A DNA stretch of 64,000 nucleotides from Synechococcales cyanobacterium CNB (GTDB lineage Bacteria; Planctomycetota; Phycisphaerae; Phycisphaerales; UBA1924): contig SZOZ01000002.1 of the NCBI GenBank assembly GCA_030263455.1, forward strand, positions 594,233 to 658,232. Direction: 5' to 3'. Positions 26,037 through 35,397 of the stretch are shown here, piece by piece. Numbering within the stretch: the first letter of the stretch is position 1; every line of letters begins with the position of its first letter. Position numbers and translations under genes: made by a program. The notes beneath the pieces were generated by a model that saw only the letters and a program-made list of their open reading frames with translations, was not told the DNA's origin and did not search any database.

Positions 26037-27692
26037 ATGCCCGCCGAGCAGCAGTTTGCGACGCTTCCCGCCGACACGAATCAGGCCCGCGGCCTGGCCG
26101 AGTACGCCATCGCCTTCATGTGGGGCGAACCCGGCACGCGCGGCGAGCCGGACGCGGCGGTGCTGGAGCGCACCAACCTCTTCTTCACCGACGCGTGCCT
26201 GTGCGGCATCAGCGCGCTGGCGATGGGGTGCAACGCGCCGAACGTGCTGCGGCGCGAGGCGTTCGAGTACGCGGTGCCGGAGGGGCACGCGGGCAGGCCG
26301 CTCGGGCGGTGCACGCGGCACGGGGCGACGGTCTTCGGCTCGGCGACGCGGGTGAAGAGCGAGAAGGCGATCGTCGCCAACTGCGCGGCGGTGCGCGAGT
26401 GGGACGCGAACGGGACGAACTTCGGCTACAACCCCGCGCGGGGGCACACGGCCGGCGAGTTCGGGCACAACGACTTCTACGCCGTCCCGCTGGCCGCGGC
26501 CCAGATGCTCGGGGCGGACGGGGCGACCTCGCTGCGCGGCATGGTCCTGCACGACGAGATCCGCGGGCGGCTGGCCGAGGTCTTCAGCCTGAAGGACTGC
26601 AAGATCGATCACGTGCTGCACGGGGCGATCGCGTCGGCGTGCGTGTTCGGGGCGATGGTGGGGGCGACGGCGGAGCAGATCGAGAGCGCGATCGGCATGG
26701 TGGTCGCGCACTACGTGCCGTTCCGCGCAATCCGCGCCGGCAAGCAGCTCTCGGACAGCAAGGGCGCATCGGCGGCGATCAGCACCGAGGCGGCGATCCT
26801 GAGCCTGAAGCGCAGCATGGCCGGGTTCCGGGGGCCGCGGGACATCTTCCGCAACCCGGAGGCGGTCTTCCGGCTCTTCGAGGGGCCTGGGCAGATGTTC
26901 GGCAGGTTGGACAAGAGCGGCGCGCTGGTCGCCGCGCCGAACACCGAGAAGCGCGACGCCTCGCCGTTCGACCTCGTGCTGGCGCGTGCCGGCGGGGACT
27001 TCGCGGTGATGGGGATGCACTTCAAGCTCGCGCTGTACGAGCACCAGTCCGCCGGCGCGGTGCAGGCGATCGTGGACCTGATCGCCAGGCACCCCGGGCT
27101 GATCGAACGAGCGGACGGCTCGGCCGTCGGGCACATCCGAATCGTGGCGTACGAGCCGGCGTTCGGCATCATCGGCGACCCGGCCAAGAAAGACCCGAAG
27201 ACCCGCCAGAGCGCGGACCACTCGATGGCGTACATCATCGCCACGCTGCTGCGCAAGGCGCTGGAGAACCGTGCCGCGGGTCGACCGACGGACTGGAAGG
27301 GCCTGATGCTGAACCCGCTGGACTACTCGAAGGACGCGGTGTTCAACCCGCGGACGCGCGAGTTGATGGCGAGGATCGACTTCGTGCACGGCGGGCCGGA
27401 GTACGACCGCCGCTACCCCGACGGCATCCCGACGAGCGTGATCATCACGGACGACAAGGGCGCGCAACACGACTCGGGGCTGGTGATGTACCCGGCCGGG
27501 CACGCGCGAAACACGACCGCCGACCTGCGCGGGCTGCTGGAACACAAGTTCGGGCTGATGGCGGCGCTCGCCACCGACGACCCCACGCAGCTGATCGCTC
27601 GCTTCGATGGCCTCGCGGGCAAGAGCGCGAACCAGGTGCAAACGATCAACGACTTCGAGTACGCGGCGAGGGGGGGGTTCGAGGAGTTCTGA
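26037..27692 (+). CDS. MmgE/PrpD-family protein (2-methylcitrate dehydratase-like)
   Basis: The 551-residue protein has the family's helical N-terminal domain, with GYNPARGHTAGEFGHNDF near residues 130-150, then the LRGMVLHDEIRGRLAEVF helix, IDHVLHGAIASA and a KQLSDSKGASAA segment. The second, lid-like domain contains YEHQSAGAVQAIVDL and HIRIVAYEPAFGI. PrpD dehydrates 2-methylcitrate in the propionate cycle, while related proteins act on other substrates (cis-aconitate, iminodisuccinate). No prpB or prpC is adjacent, so the substrate stays open. It is divergent from the CRISPR effector gene, 97 bp away. Confidence 0.85.
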   Translation: MPAEQQFATLPADTNQARGLAEYAIAFMWGEPGTRGEPDAAVLERTNLFFTDACLCGISALAMGCNAPNVLRREAFEYAVPEGHAGRPLGRCTRHGATVFGSATRVKSEKAIVANCAAVREWDANGTNFGYNPARGHTAGEFGHNDFYAVPLAAAQMLGADGATSLRGMVLHDEIRGRLAEVFSLKDCKIDHVLHGAIASACVFGAMVGATAEQIESAIGMVVAHYVPFRAIRAGKQLSDSKGASAAISTEAAILSLKRSMAGFRGPRDIFRNPEAVFRLFEGPGQMFGRLDKSGALVAAPNTEKRDASPFDLVLARAGGDFAVMGMHFKLALYEHQSAGAVQAIVDLIARHPGLIERADGSAVGHIRIVAYEPAFGIIGDPAKKDPKTRQSADHSMAYIIATLLRKALENRAAGRPTDWKGLMLNPLDYSKDAVFNPRTRELMARIDFVHGGPEYDRRYPDGIPTSVIITDDKGAQHDSGLVMYPAGHARNTTADLRGLLEHKFGLMAALATDDPTQLIARFDGLAGKSANQVQTINDFEYAARGGFEEF

Positions 27693-27739
27693 GGTCGAGC
27701 CCGGAGGCCGAAGGGAGACGGGCGAGCGGGAGCGCGGGC

Positions 27740-28285
27740 ATGGGGCGTGCGGTGGCGGTGTTCTGCGGGTCGGGGCTGGGCGCACGGCCCGAATACGCCG
27801 AGTCCGCGCGGGCCGTGGGGTGTGCACTGGCGAAGCGCGGCGTGACACTCGTGTACGGCGGGGGCGGCAAGGGGATGATGGGCGCACTGGCCGACGGCAC
27901 GCTCGCAGGGGGAGGCCGGGTCGTCGGGGTCATCCCGCACTGGATGATGGAGAAGGAGGCGGCGCACACCGGCGTCGCCGAGATGCGCGTGGTCGAGACC
28001 ATGCTGGAACGCAAGACGATGATGGCGGAACTCGCCGACGCCTTTCTCGTGCTGCCGGGCGGGCTGGGAACGATGGACGAGTTGTTCGAGATGCTGACGT
28101 GGTCGCAACTGCGGCTGCACGGCCGATCGAAGCCGACGGGCATCCTGAACGTCGCGGGGTTCTACGACCACCTGCGCGACTGGCTCGCCCGGGCAACCCA
28201 CGACGGCTACATCCGCGAGTCGTCCGCCGGCCTGCCGATCATCGACGACGATGCCGATCGGCTCCTCGGCTCGCTGCTCACTTGA
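27740..28285 (+). CDS. LOG-family protein (Rossmann-fold nucleoside 5'-monophosphate phosphoribohydrolase)
   Basis: The 181-residue product starts MGRAVAVFCGSGLGARPEY and carries the two family motifs, GGGGKGMMGALADG and PGGLGTMDE. LOG proteins release a free base from nucleotide monophosphates; plant homologues activate cytokinins, and bacterial homologues act on related nucleotides. It follows the PrpD-like gene by 47 bp on the same strand. Its last 8 bp overlap the 3' end of the convergent ABC-2 permease gene. Confidence 0.9.
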   Translation: MGRAVAVFCGSGLGARPEYAESARAVGCALAKRGVTLVYGGGGKGMMGALADGTLAGGGRVVGVIPHWMMEKEAAHTGVAEMRVVETMLERKTMMAELADAFLVLPGGLGTMDELFEMLTWSQLRLHGRSKPTGILNVAGFYDHLRDWLARATHDGYIRESSAGLPIIDDDADRLLGSLLT

Positions 28286-30125
28286 TCCCGGCGAGCCGGC
28301 GCACGATGAAATCGAAGTTCTTGACGGTGTACGAGTGCACGCCGTAGACGATCGCGGCGTACAGCCCCGCGGCGCACACGCTGCCGATGAGCAGGGTCAC
28401 CCGCGCGGCCTGCACGCCCGTGCCGCGCACAGTCGAGTCCATCGCTTCGAGCGGCGCGACGAGGGCGAAGACCGCGGAAGCGGGGCTGAGACCGGCGAGG
28501 ATCGGGCCGATGAGACTGGCGTCGACGCCCGCGCGCCATCCGCACAGTCCGATCACGCCGCTGATCGCCCCGACCACGCCGACCGTCGCCACGACGCTCG
28601 ATATCGTGCCCTTGCTCTTGAGCGACCAGTGCATGCCGACGATGGCGCAGAACGCGACGAACGGCACGACGACCAGCGACGCGACCAGCCCCGCCTCGGG
28701 GAGCACGACGGGCGCTGAGATCGCCGGCGCTCCGCCCCCCTGCTGCACCGTCTCCATCACGCCGCCCGCGCGCCCCATCCCGCCCGCCAGCACGTACACG
28801 CCCGCCAACGCGAGCGTGCCCAGGGGCACGGCCATCAGCGGCAGCAGGTAGGCGATCAGCCCTCGCAGCTTGCCCGAGAGATACTCCGCGGGGGTGATGG
28901 GCGTCGTCAGCAGCAGGTCCAGCGTGCCGTCCTCGCGTTCGCGGCTGATGGAGGTCGCGGACATGTTGACCGTCACCAGCGCGACGACCGCCAGTTCACC
29001 GATGGTCGTGAAGAGCAGCGCGAGCCGGAAGTCGGCGTTGGTGAACCGCGCCGTGTGGAACATCCAGACAAGCCCCACGCCCCAGACCGCGCCCGCTGCG
29101 ATGAACAACCATCGCGCGACGATGCGCCCGAGCGTGCTGTTTCGTGCCGCGGCCTCGCGCCAGGCGATCGGGTTCGTCCAGACGTGGCGGGGGGGGCGGT
29201 GCTCAGCGCCGCTGGCGCCGAGGCCGAACATGCGCCGGTACCAGGGCACGCCGCCGGACTGCCCGGCGATCATCTGCAGGCCGCCGGTGCGCACGGTGAG
29301 CGTGCTGGCGAGGGCGAGTCCGACACTCAGGAGCAGGCTCCCCCAGCACCAGGCGTTCACGGGGTGACGCAGCGCCCAAGGGCCGGTCTCGTCGGCGCGC
29401 GGATAGGCGGTCGGGTTCAGGAGCGCGTGCAGGGTGAGGAAGGGGTTGATGGGCGTCATCCAGGTGACGCCGCTGCCGCCGCTCGCGCCGCCGCCGGAGA
29501 GGCGGACCCAGGAGTCGATCGCGGCGGTGACGGCCAGGTAGGAGACGACGGAGACGTAGAACGCGAAGACGGCCCTGCGCCCGACGAGGCGGCTGACGGA
29601 GAGGGCGATGGCGATTGTGCCGACGAGCACGGCCGCGCACGCAGCGACCAGGTAACTGGCGAGGATCGTGCGCCCCGGCACGCCGCCGAAGTACTGCACG
29701 AGGGCGAAGAGCGGCAGGCTCGCCATGAGCAGGGCGATGATGAAGAAGAGCCGCCCGAGCAGGTTGCCGAGCACGATCTGCGTCGCGCTCAGCGGCGTCG
29801 TCAGCATGACCTCCCATGTGCGCGGGTTGGACTCCTGCGCGATCGCCCCGGCCATGAAGACCGGCGCGAGGATGCAGATGAGTCCGATCTGCAGGTAGGC
29901 GATGGAGGTGAAACTCATCGCGCCGGCGCGGGCCAGCTCGCGGTAGTCGAGGTTCCCGCCGCCCGCCGAGACCAGCAGCAGCCAGAGCAGCACGACGATG
30001 AGAACGGCGAGGTAGGCGGACCGGATGTAGAGGTGGCGCGTTCGGCGCGAACCGTTCTGGACGAGGCGTACCGCGATCGGGTTCGTGGGGCCGAGCCTCA
30101 GCAGCCAGCGGACGAAGACGGGCAT
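28278..30125 (-). CDS. ABC-2 type transporter permease
   Basis: The 615-residue membrane protein has at least 10 hydrophobic segments in two halves. Each half contains the ABC-2 signature around a coupling helix: ESNPRTWEVMLTTPLSATQIVLGNLLGRL in the first and SREREDGTLDLLLTTPITPAEYLSGKLRG in the second. This internal duplication is the notable trait. It would pair with a separate ATPase to export polysaccharide, lipid or drug; none is adjacent. The ATG at 30125 has no clear ribosome site. It lies just downstream of the EF-hand gene on the same strand. Confidence 0.82.
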   Translation of the reverse strand: MPVFVRWLLRLGPTNPIAVRLVQNGSRRTRHLYIRSAYLAVLIVVLLWLLLVSAGGGNLDYRELARAGAMSFTSIAYLQIGLICILAPVFMAGAIAQESNPRTWEVMLTTPLSATQIVLGNLLGRLFFIIALLMASLPLFALVQYFGGVPGRTILASYLVAACAAVLVGTIAIALSVSRLVGRRAVFAFYVSVVSYLAVTAAIDSWVRLSGGGASGGSGVTWMTPINPFLTLHALLNPTAYPRADETGPWALRHPVNAWCWGSLLLSVGLALASTLTVRTGGLQMIAGQSGGVPWYRRMFGLGASGAEHRPPRHVWTNPIAWREAAARNSTLGRIVARWLFIAAGAVWGVGLVWMFHTARFTNADFRLALLFTTIGELAVVALVTVNMSATSISREREDGTLDLLLTTPITPAEYLSGKLRGLIAYLLPLMAVPLGTLALAGVYVLAGGMGRAGGVMETVQQGGGAPAISAPVVLPEAGLVASLVVVPFVAFCAIVGMHWSLKSKGTISSVVATVGVVGAISGVIGLCGWRAGVDASLIGPILAGLSPASAVFALVAPLEAMDSTVRGTGVQAARVTLLIGSVCAAGLYAAIVYGVHSYTVKNFDFIVRRLAGIK

Positions 30126-30230
30126 GGCGGGAGTGTACCTCTCGCTTGTCTTGCCTTCTCTCTTCTCGCTTGTCCATCCTCCGGAACAGGGCCTTTCAGG
30201 CCTCCTTCAACCATTGCGTCCGCTCCTCGC

Positions 30231-31625
30231 TCACCGCCCCGCCCGGAAGTACCTCGTCACCAACTCCAGGTCGCGGGCGTCCACAGCGCCGTCGAAGTTC
30301 GCGTCGGCCCGCAGGCTGCCGGCGCGGTACCAGTCGAGGTATCTCGCCAGTTCGTGCGCGCCCACCCAGCCGTCGCCGTCGAGGTCCAGCACGCGGAGCA
30401 TCATCCGGTCGGCCCGGGCGTCGAGCAGCGTGTCGATGCGCCGCTCCCACTCGTCGGGCGAGATGCGCCCGTCGCCGTCGAGGTCACCCTCGCGTCGCGC
30501 GTGCTCGAACTGCTCGCGCAGCGCGAGGGCCATCTGCCTTGTGCTCCACTCCTGAATGGTATGGTTGTACTCCTCGATCGCGGCCTGGTAGACGGCGAAA
30601 TCCTCCTGCGTGAGGTTGCCGCTGCCGTCGGTGGAAAACTCGCGTGCGTCCGGCATCTGGGGCATGTCGCGCATCATCGTCGCCTGCAACTGCTCGCGGT
30701 CGAAGTCGTCCACGCGCATGTCGTTGAGCAGCGGCATCATCATCGCCTGCCCGCGCATCATGTCGATGTAGGCTTCCACCGACCGAGAGTACTCCTCCCC
30801 GAACTGCTCGGCGAGTTGGGCGCGAATCGCAGCCTGCTCGGCGGGGTCGACGGCCGATCCGTCGAGAACGAACTCGACGCGCCCATCCGGATGGAAGCGG
30901 ATCCGGCTGTCGGCCTCGCGCAGGCCCGCCTCGCGCTCCGCGTCGCTCACGATCCCGTCGTTGTCGGTGTCCCAGCCGTCGATCTGCGCCCGCTGCATGG
31001 CTCCGGCGAGCGCGCCCTCCATCACGCGGGCCGCGCCGACCGCCTCGAACTCGCCGGGGCTGAGCACGCCGTCGCCGTCCTGATCGAAGAGCGCGGCGAG
31101 GTACGGGTGCTGCATGGGGTTTATCATGCTCAGCCCGCTCTCGATGAAGGCCTGCACCTCCTCGTCGGTGACCGTGCCGTCGCCGTCCGCGTCGAGCGCG
31201 CGAGCCATCTCGATCTCGATCAGCGACGTGTTCATCAGCCACGCGGCCGACCGCTCCTCGCCGTCGAACGCCGCCTCCATGAGCGCGAGCATCGTGGCCT
31301 CGAGTTCGTTGTAGGGCCGATCCGCCGGTCGGTTCGCTCGCACCCACGCCCAGGCGTCCGCCAGCCGCTGCTCGTCCGTCCGCCCGGCGACTGGCGCAGC
31401 CCTGCTCAACTCGGCCCGCAACTCCGCGAGCACGCGCTCGCGCTCGGCCAGATCGGCCGCGTCCGCGGACGCGATGTCCACGCCGCCCGCGCGGGCGCGT
31501 TCGTCAGTAGCAGCCTCGGCGGCAGCGCCCGTCCCCGAGCCGCCCCCGCCGCGAGCGACGATCAGCCACACCACGCCGACCCCGACCACCAGGCACACCC
31601 CCCCGGCAACCGCCATCGCCCGCAT
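30231..31625 (-). CDS. Membrane-anchored EF-hand protein
   Basis: The 464-residue protein starts with an uncleaved-looking hydrophobic helix (MAVAGGVCLVVGVGVVWLIVA), then a Gly/Ala linker. The rest is helical with many calcium loops of DxDxDG form: DADGDGTVTDEE, DQDGDGVLSPGE, DTDNDGIVSDAE, DLDGDGRISPDE and DLDGDGWVGAHE, plus a weaker ANFDGAVDARD. The protein is therefore probably an extracytoplasmic calcium-binding protein. No enzyme domain is visible. The Met-rich region between loops (MMRGQAMMMPLLNDM) is unusual. Confidence 0.8.
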   Translation of the reverse strand: MRAMAVAGGVCLVVGVGVVWLIVARGGGGSGTGAAAEAATDERARAGGVDIASADAADLAERERVLAELRAELSRAAPVAGRTDEQRLADAWAWVRANRPADRPYNELEATMLALMEAAFDGEERSAAWLMNTSLIEIEMARALDADGDGTVTDEEVQAFIESGLSMINPMQHPYLAALFDQDGDGVLSPGEFEAVGAARVMEGALAGAMQRAQIDGWDTDNDGIVSDAEREAGLREADSRIRFHPDGRVEFVLDGSAVDPAEQAAIRAQLAEQFGEEYSRSVEAYIDMMRGQAMMMPLLNDMRVDDFDREQLQATMMRDMPQMPDAREFSTDGSGNLTQEDFAVYQAAIEEYNHTIQEWSTRQMALALREQFEHARREGDLDGDGRISPDEWERRIDTLLDARADRMMLRVLDLDGDGWVGAHELARYLDWYRAGSLRADANFDGAVDARDLELVTRYFRAGR

Positions 31626-31679
31626 ATGACACCTCCCGCCGAGACGGCGTCCAATCCACGTCAGCTCACATTGTTCCCC

Positions 31680-32396
31680 TCAACCCCGCTGAGGTTTCAG
31701 CGCTGAATCGGCGGGATCGCCATAATCCACCGTCTGATCGTGCCTCGGGGCGGAGCCTCGCGGGCATCCTCCACTCATCAGGCGCAGAAACCCAAGCCGG
31801 AGCAAGTTGTCCCGACCTGCGACGGTCGTGTGCGGGACCGGAAGAATCTTCATCGCCTGGAAATCGTTGAGCGAATCGTGCGACAGGCCGCCCGTCCGAC
31901 GAGGAATCGCTGTCGATCGGCGTCTGCGGCCACGCCCGCTCCGTGCGGCGCTGGCGTTAGCCTGCCGGGTGACGTACGTCCGACCGAACACGAACCCCTT
32001 CCCGTCGCACACGATCCATGCGTTCGCGAGGTGTTGGAGATCCCACGTGACGAGAACGTCGGTGTGCGCAGGCGAGGTGAGGGCAAGATGCACGGCATCG
32101 CCCGCCGCATCGGTGGGACTCGGCGTGTGATCGATATCGAACACGCCGACATCGGACAACTCCGCCGGCTCATCCAGGAGTTCGATGCCCGCGAGAAGCC
32201 GGAGACCGGCGAAACGCTACGGCTCAGGAACCTCGCCCAACTCTGCAAGAACAGGGCACGACGTCACCCGACGATGACGGCGTGACGCTTCAGACCACCA
32301 CATCCGCGTCGCCTCGCGCCACGCGATGGCGATAGCCGTATCGCGCGTCTCCGCGTGGCAACCGGAGATTGTCGTCTCAACATACATCGTGGGCAT
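31680..32396 (-). pseudogene. PIN-domain (VapC-like toxin) gene interrupted by an in-frame stop
   Basis: From ATG 32396 the frame encodes MPTMYVETTISG, a typical PIN start with YVETT, then WREATRMWW and SCPVLAELGEVPEP. A TAG at 32219-32217 then stops it. The same frame continues without shift as RFAGLRLLAGIELLDEPAEL and DAAGDAVHLALTSPAHTDVLVTWDLQHLANAW, which are the expected later PIN blocks with conserved acidic residues and TWDLQHLANA. A single nonsense change thus breaks the gene, and the tail past 31900 no longer looks conserved. No antitoxin gene is adjacent. Alternatives are stop readthrough or a sequencing error. GC is lower than in the neighbours. Confidence 0.7.
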
Positions 32397-32454
32397 GAGC
32401 AAACTATATCGAGGAGCCGACGCACCGGCGATTCCGGCGGCTATCACACATCCC

Positions 32455-35196
32455 CTATGCCACCGCCGCCCGACCCGTCGCCGCCAGGCGTTCGGCCTCG
32501 TCCTCGCCGCCCTCGAGCACCAGCTGGTCCACCGTCGGGGCGTCCGCCAGCGGCCGACCCTTCTCGTCCGTCAGCGCGCGCCCGTCAAGCGTCCGGATGA
32601 TCGGGATCGGGTGCGCCTTCTCGTGCACCGCCAGCGCCTTCTCCAGCGCGGCACGCTTCTCCTCCGGAAGCGCGGCCCACTTCCCGCGCCCGCGGCACTT
32701 CGGGAACCGCGAACACCCCAGCCACGGCCCGCGAATCCCGCCGCGCAGGTTCAGCGGCGACTCGCACTTCTCGCACAGCAGGTCCGTCACCAGCGGCGGC
32801 GGCGCGGGCGCGGTGACGTGCCCCTTCTTGTCGATGTTCAGGATCATCCCCGCGTCCTGGCTCTCGCCCTTCTCCAGCGGCGTCGCCAGGAACGGCCCGA
32901 ACCGGCCGGTCTTGCGCACCATCGCGCGCCCCGTCTTCGGGCAGCGCACGTTCACGTACTCCGCCGTGCGCGGGCGGCCCTGCCGGTCGATCGGCGCGGC
33001 GTACTCGCACTCCGGATACCGCGAGCAACTCAGGAACCGCCCGTTGCGCCCGAAGCGGTAGACAAGCCCCGCCCCGCACTTCTCGCAGCGGTACTCCGGT
33101 GGCGCGGGCTGCACCTCGGCCTTGGCGTGCGAGAGCTCCTCGTGGGCGCGTTCGAGGCTCTCGCTGAACGGGCCGTAGAAGCGTTCGAGCATCTCGATCC
33201 AGTCGAGGTGCTCCTCCTCGACCTTGTCCAGTTCCGCCTCCATCTCGCGGGTGTAGCCGACGTCCATGATCTTCGGGAACGCCTCGACGAGCTTGTCGGT
33301 CACCACCTCGCCCAGGTCCGTCGCGTGGAAAGCCCTGCCGATCAGCTCGACGTACTTGCGGTCCTGGATCTTGGCGATGATGTCCGCGTAGGTGCTGGGG
33401 CGGCCGATCCCTTCCGCCTCCAGCGTCTTGATGAGCGAGGCCTCACTGTACCTCGGGGGGGGGCTGGTGAAGCGCTGCAGCGCGTCGATGGACGCCGGGC
33501 GCAGCGCGGTCCCCTCGGCGAGGCGAGGCAGCGTCGCCTCGTCGCTCCCCGTCGGCACGCCCGCCACGCGGTAGAACCCGTCGAACGCGAGCGTGCGCCC
33601 CGTCGCGCGGAAGGTCAGTCGCTTCGACGCATCCTTGCCGCCGATGATGCTCACGCTCGTCGAGTCCCACTCCGCGGGCGTCATCTGGCAGGCCACGAAG
33701 CGGCTCCAGATCAACTCGTAGAGCCTGAACTGGTCGGGCTTGAGCGCGCGACGGACGCGCTCGGGCGGGTAGTCGAGCGACGCCGGGCGGATCGCCTCGT
33801 GCGCCTCCTGCGCCGCCTTGTTCGACGAGGTGTAGACGTTCGCCTTCCCGGGCAGATACTTCGGGCCGAACGTGCGCGAGATATAGTCTCGCACGCCCGC
33901 GACCGCCTCGGCCGCCAGGTGCGTCGAGTCGGTACGCATGTAGGTGATGAGACCCACAGGCCCCTCGCCCGGAATCTCGACGCCCTCGTACAACTGCTGC
34001 GCGGCCCGCATGGTGCGGCTGGCCGCGAACCCCAGCCGGCTCGAGGCCGCCTGCTGCAGCGTGCTCGTGATGAAGGGCGCGGGCGGACGCACGCTCGTGC
34101 GCTTCGTCTCGATGCCGGCGACGGTGTACGGCGTCGCCGGGTCCGCCGTGCCCCGCACCGTGCGACGCCAGCGCGCCGGACCGCGCCCCTCGGCGTCCTC
34201 CTCGCTCGATACCTCGACCTGCCGCAGCCCCGCGGACTCGATGATCGCTCGCACGCGCGGCGTCAGGTCCGTCCCCGCCTCGCCCGTTCGCACCTCGAAC
34301 TTCTCGCCCCCGACCTCCACCAGTTCCGCCCGGATCAGCCGGTTCTCCGCGAGCCAGGCGTTCTGGGCCTTGATCGTCGGCGCATTGCCCTTCTCGTCGC
34401 GCTCGTCGAGCAGGGCGCGCCACGCGGGGCCGAGGCGACGCGCGTCCTCCTCGCTCAGGGCGAACACGCCCTCGACCTGCCAGTATTCATCCGGGACGAA
34501 CGCTCGAATCTCGCGCTCACGCTCCACGATCAGCCGGACCGCGACGCTCTGCACACGCCCGGCGCTCAGCCCCCGCGCGACCTTCTTCCACAGAAGCGGC
34601 GAGACCTGGTAGCCCACGATGCGGTCGAGGATGCGACGGGCCTGCTGCGCGTTCACCTTGTCCACGTCGATCGGGTGCGGGTGCTGGAACGCACGGTCGA
34701 TCTCGGCTTTGGTGATCGCCGCGAACATCACCCGCCTCGCCCGCGCCGGGTCGATGCCCAGTTCCTCGGCCAGGTGCCAGGCGATCGCCTCGCCCTCGCG
34801 GTCGAGGTCGGTGGCGAACCAGACGTCGTGCCCCGATGCCCGGGCGTCCTTCGCGGCCGCTTTCAGGTCGCGGATCACGCCTTCCTTGCCAGACAGCACC
34901 TCGTAGGTCGGCCGGAACTTCCTCTTCAGGTCAACGCCCGGAACGGGGCTCTTGTCACCCTTGGCCGCCTTGCTCGGCAGGTCGCGGACATGCCCGACGC
35001 TCGGCAGCACGATGTAGTCCGGACCGAGATACTTATTGATGGTCTTGGCCTTGGACGGGCTTTCCACGATGACGACATGGCGGCCCTTGGCATCGCCGGA
35101 CTTGTACCCCAGGCCCGAACCACGCCGACGGCCGGACGCACCCGCGCCGCTCCGCGCACCCGACCGCCCACCCGCACTCCCCGCTCGCTTTGCCAT
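32455..35196 (-). CDS. topA: DNA topoisomerase I (type IA)
   Basis: The 913-residue enzyme relaxes negative supercoils by cutting one strand. It starts at ATG 35196, the better-placed of two adjacent ATGs after GGAAA. A basic, Gly-rich tail of about 35 residues precedes the TOPRIM domain, whose start is VVIVESPSKAKTINKYLG and whose acidic site is DLDREGEAIAWHL. Active-site Tyr419 lies in GLITYMRTDST. The C-terminus has repeated zinc-ribbon units (CEKCGAGLVYRFGRNGRFLSC, CPKTGRAMVRK, CEKCESPLNLRGGIRGPWLGC); the middle one has lost its cysteine pairs. The tail (VLEGGEDEAERL) is acidic. Confidence 0.96.
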   Translation of the reverse strand: MAKRAGSAGGRSGARSGAGASGRRRGSGLGYKSGDAKGRHVVIVESPSKAKTINKYLGPDYIVLPSVGHVRDLPSKAAKGDKSPVPGVDLKRKFRPTYEVLSGKEGVIRDLKAAAKDARASGHDVWFATDLDREGEAIAWHLAEELGIDPARARRVMFAAITKAEIDRAFQHPHPIDVDKVNAQQARRILDRIVGYQVSPLLWKKVARGLSAGRVQSVAVRLIVEREREIRAFVPDEYWQVEGVFALSEEDARRLGPAWRALLDERDEKGNAPTIKAQNAWLAENRLIRAELVEVGGEKFEVRTGEAGTDLTPRVRAIIESAGLRQVEVSSEEDAEGRGPARWRRTVRGTADPATPYTVAGIETKRTSVRPPAPFITSTLQQAASSRLGFAASRTMRAAQQLYEGVEIPGEGPVGLITYMRTDSTHLAAEAVAGVRDYISRTFGPKYLPGKANVYTSSNKAAQEAHEAIRPASLDYPPERVRRALKPDQFRLYELIWSRFVACQMTPAEWDSTSVSIIGGKDASKRLTFRATGRTLAFDGFYRVAGVPTGSDEATLPRLAEGTALRPASIDALQRFTSPPPRYSEASLIKTLEAEGIGRPSTYADIIAKIQDRKYVELIGRAFHATDLGEVVTDKLVEAFPKIMDVGYTREMEAELDKVEEEHLDWIEMLERFYGPFSESLERAHEELSHAKAEVQPAPPEYRCEKCGAGLVYRFGRNGRFLSCSRYPECEYAAPIDRQGRPRTAEYVNVRCPKTGRAMVRKTGRFGPFLATPLEKGESQDAGMILNIDKKGHVTAPAPPPLVTDLLCEKCESPLNLRGGIRGPWLGCSRFPKCRGRGKWAALPEEKRAALEKALAVHEKAHPIPIIRTLDGRALTDEKGRPLADAPTVDQLVLEGGEDEAERLAATGRAAVA

Positions 35197-35397
35197 CATG
35201 CTTTCCGCGTGGTTTCCCTCGACCCGACCAGACCCTCCCCTCAAGGGATCGACAGGCCGCTCGGGGGGGAGGGAATGGCCGCCCTCAGGCGGAGTCAAGC
35301 GGGATGGCTATGCCACCCGGGCAGATTCCTGTTCGGACGCTGGGGCAGAAGGCCTGCAAAGTCGGGGGGAACGCCGGAATCCGCCCAGGCATGCCAT

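Noticed and set aside
32217..32219. Frameshift in the PIN-domain gene
   Set aside because: Both halves lie in the same frame; the break is a TAG stop, so no shift is needed.
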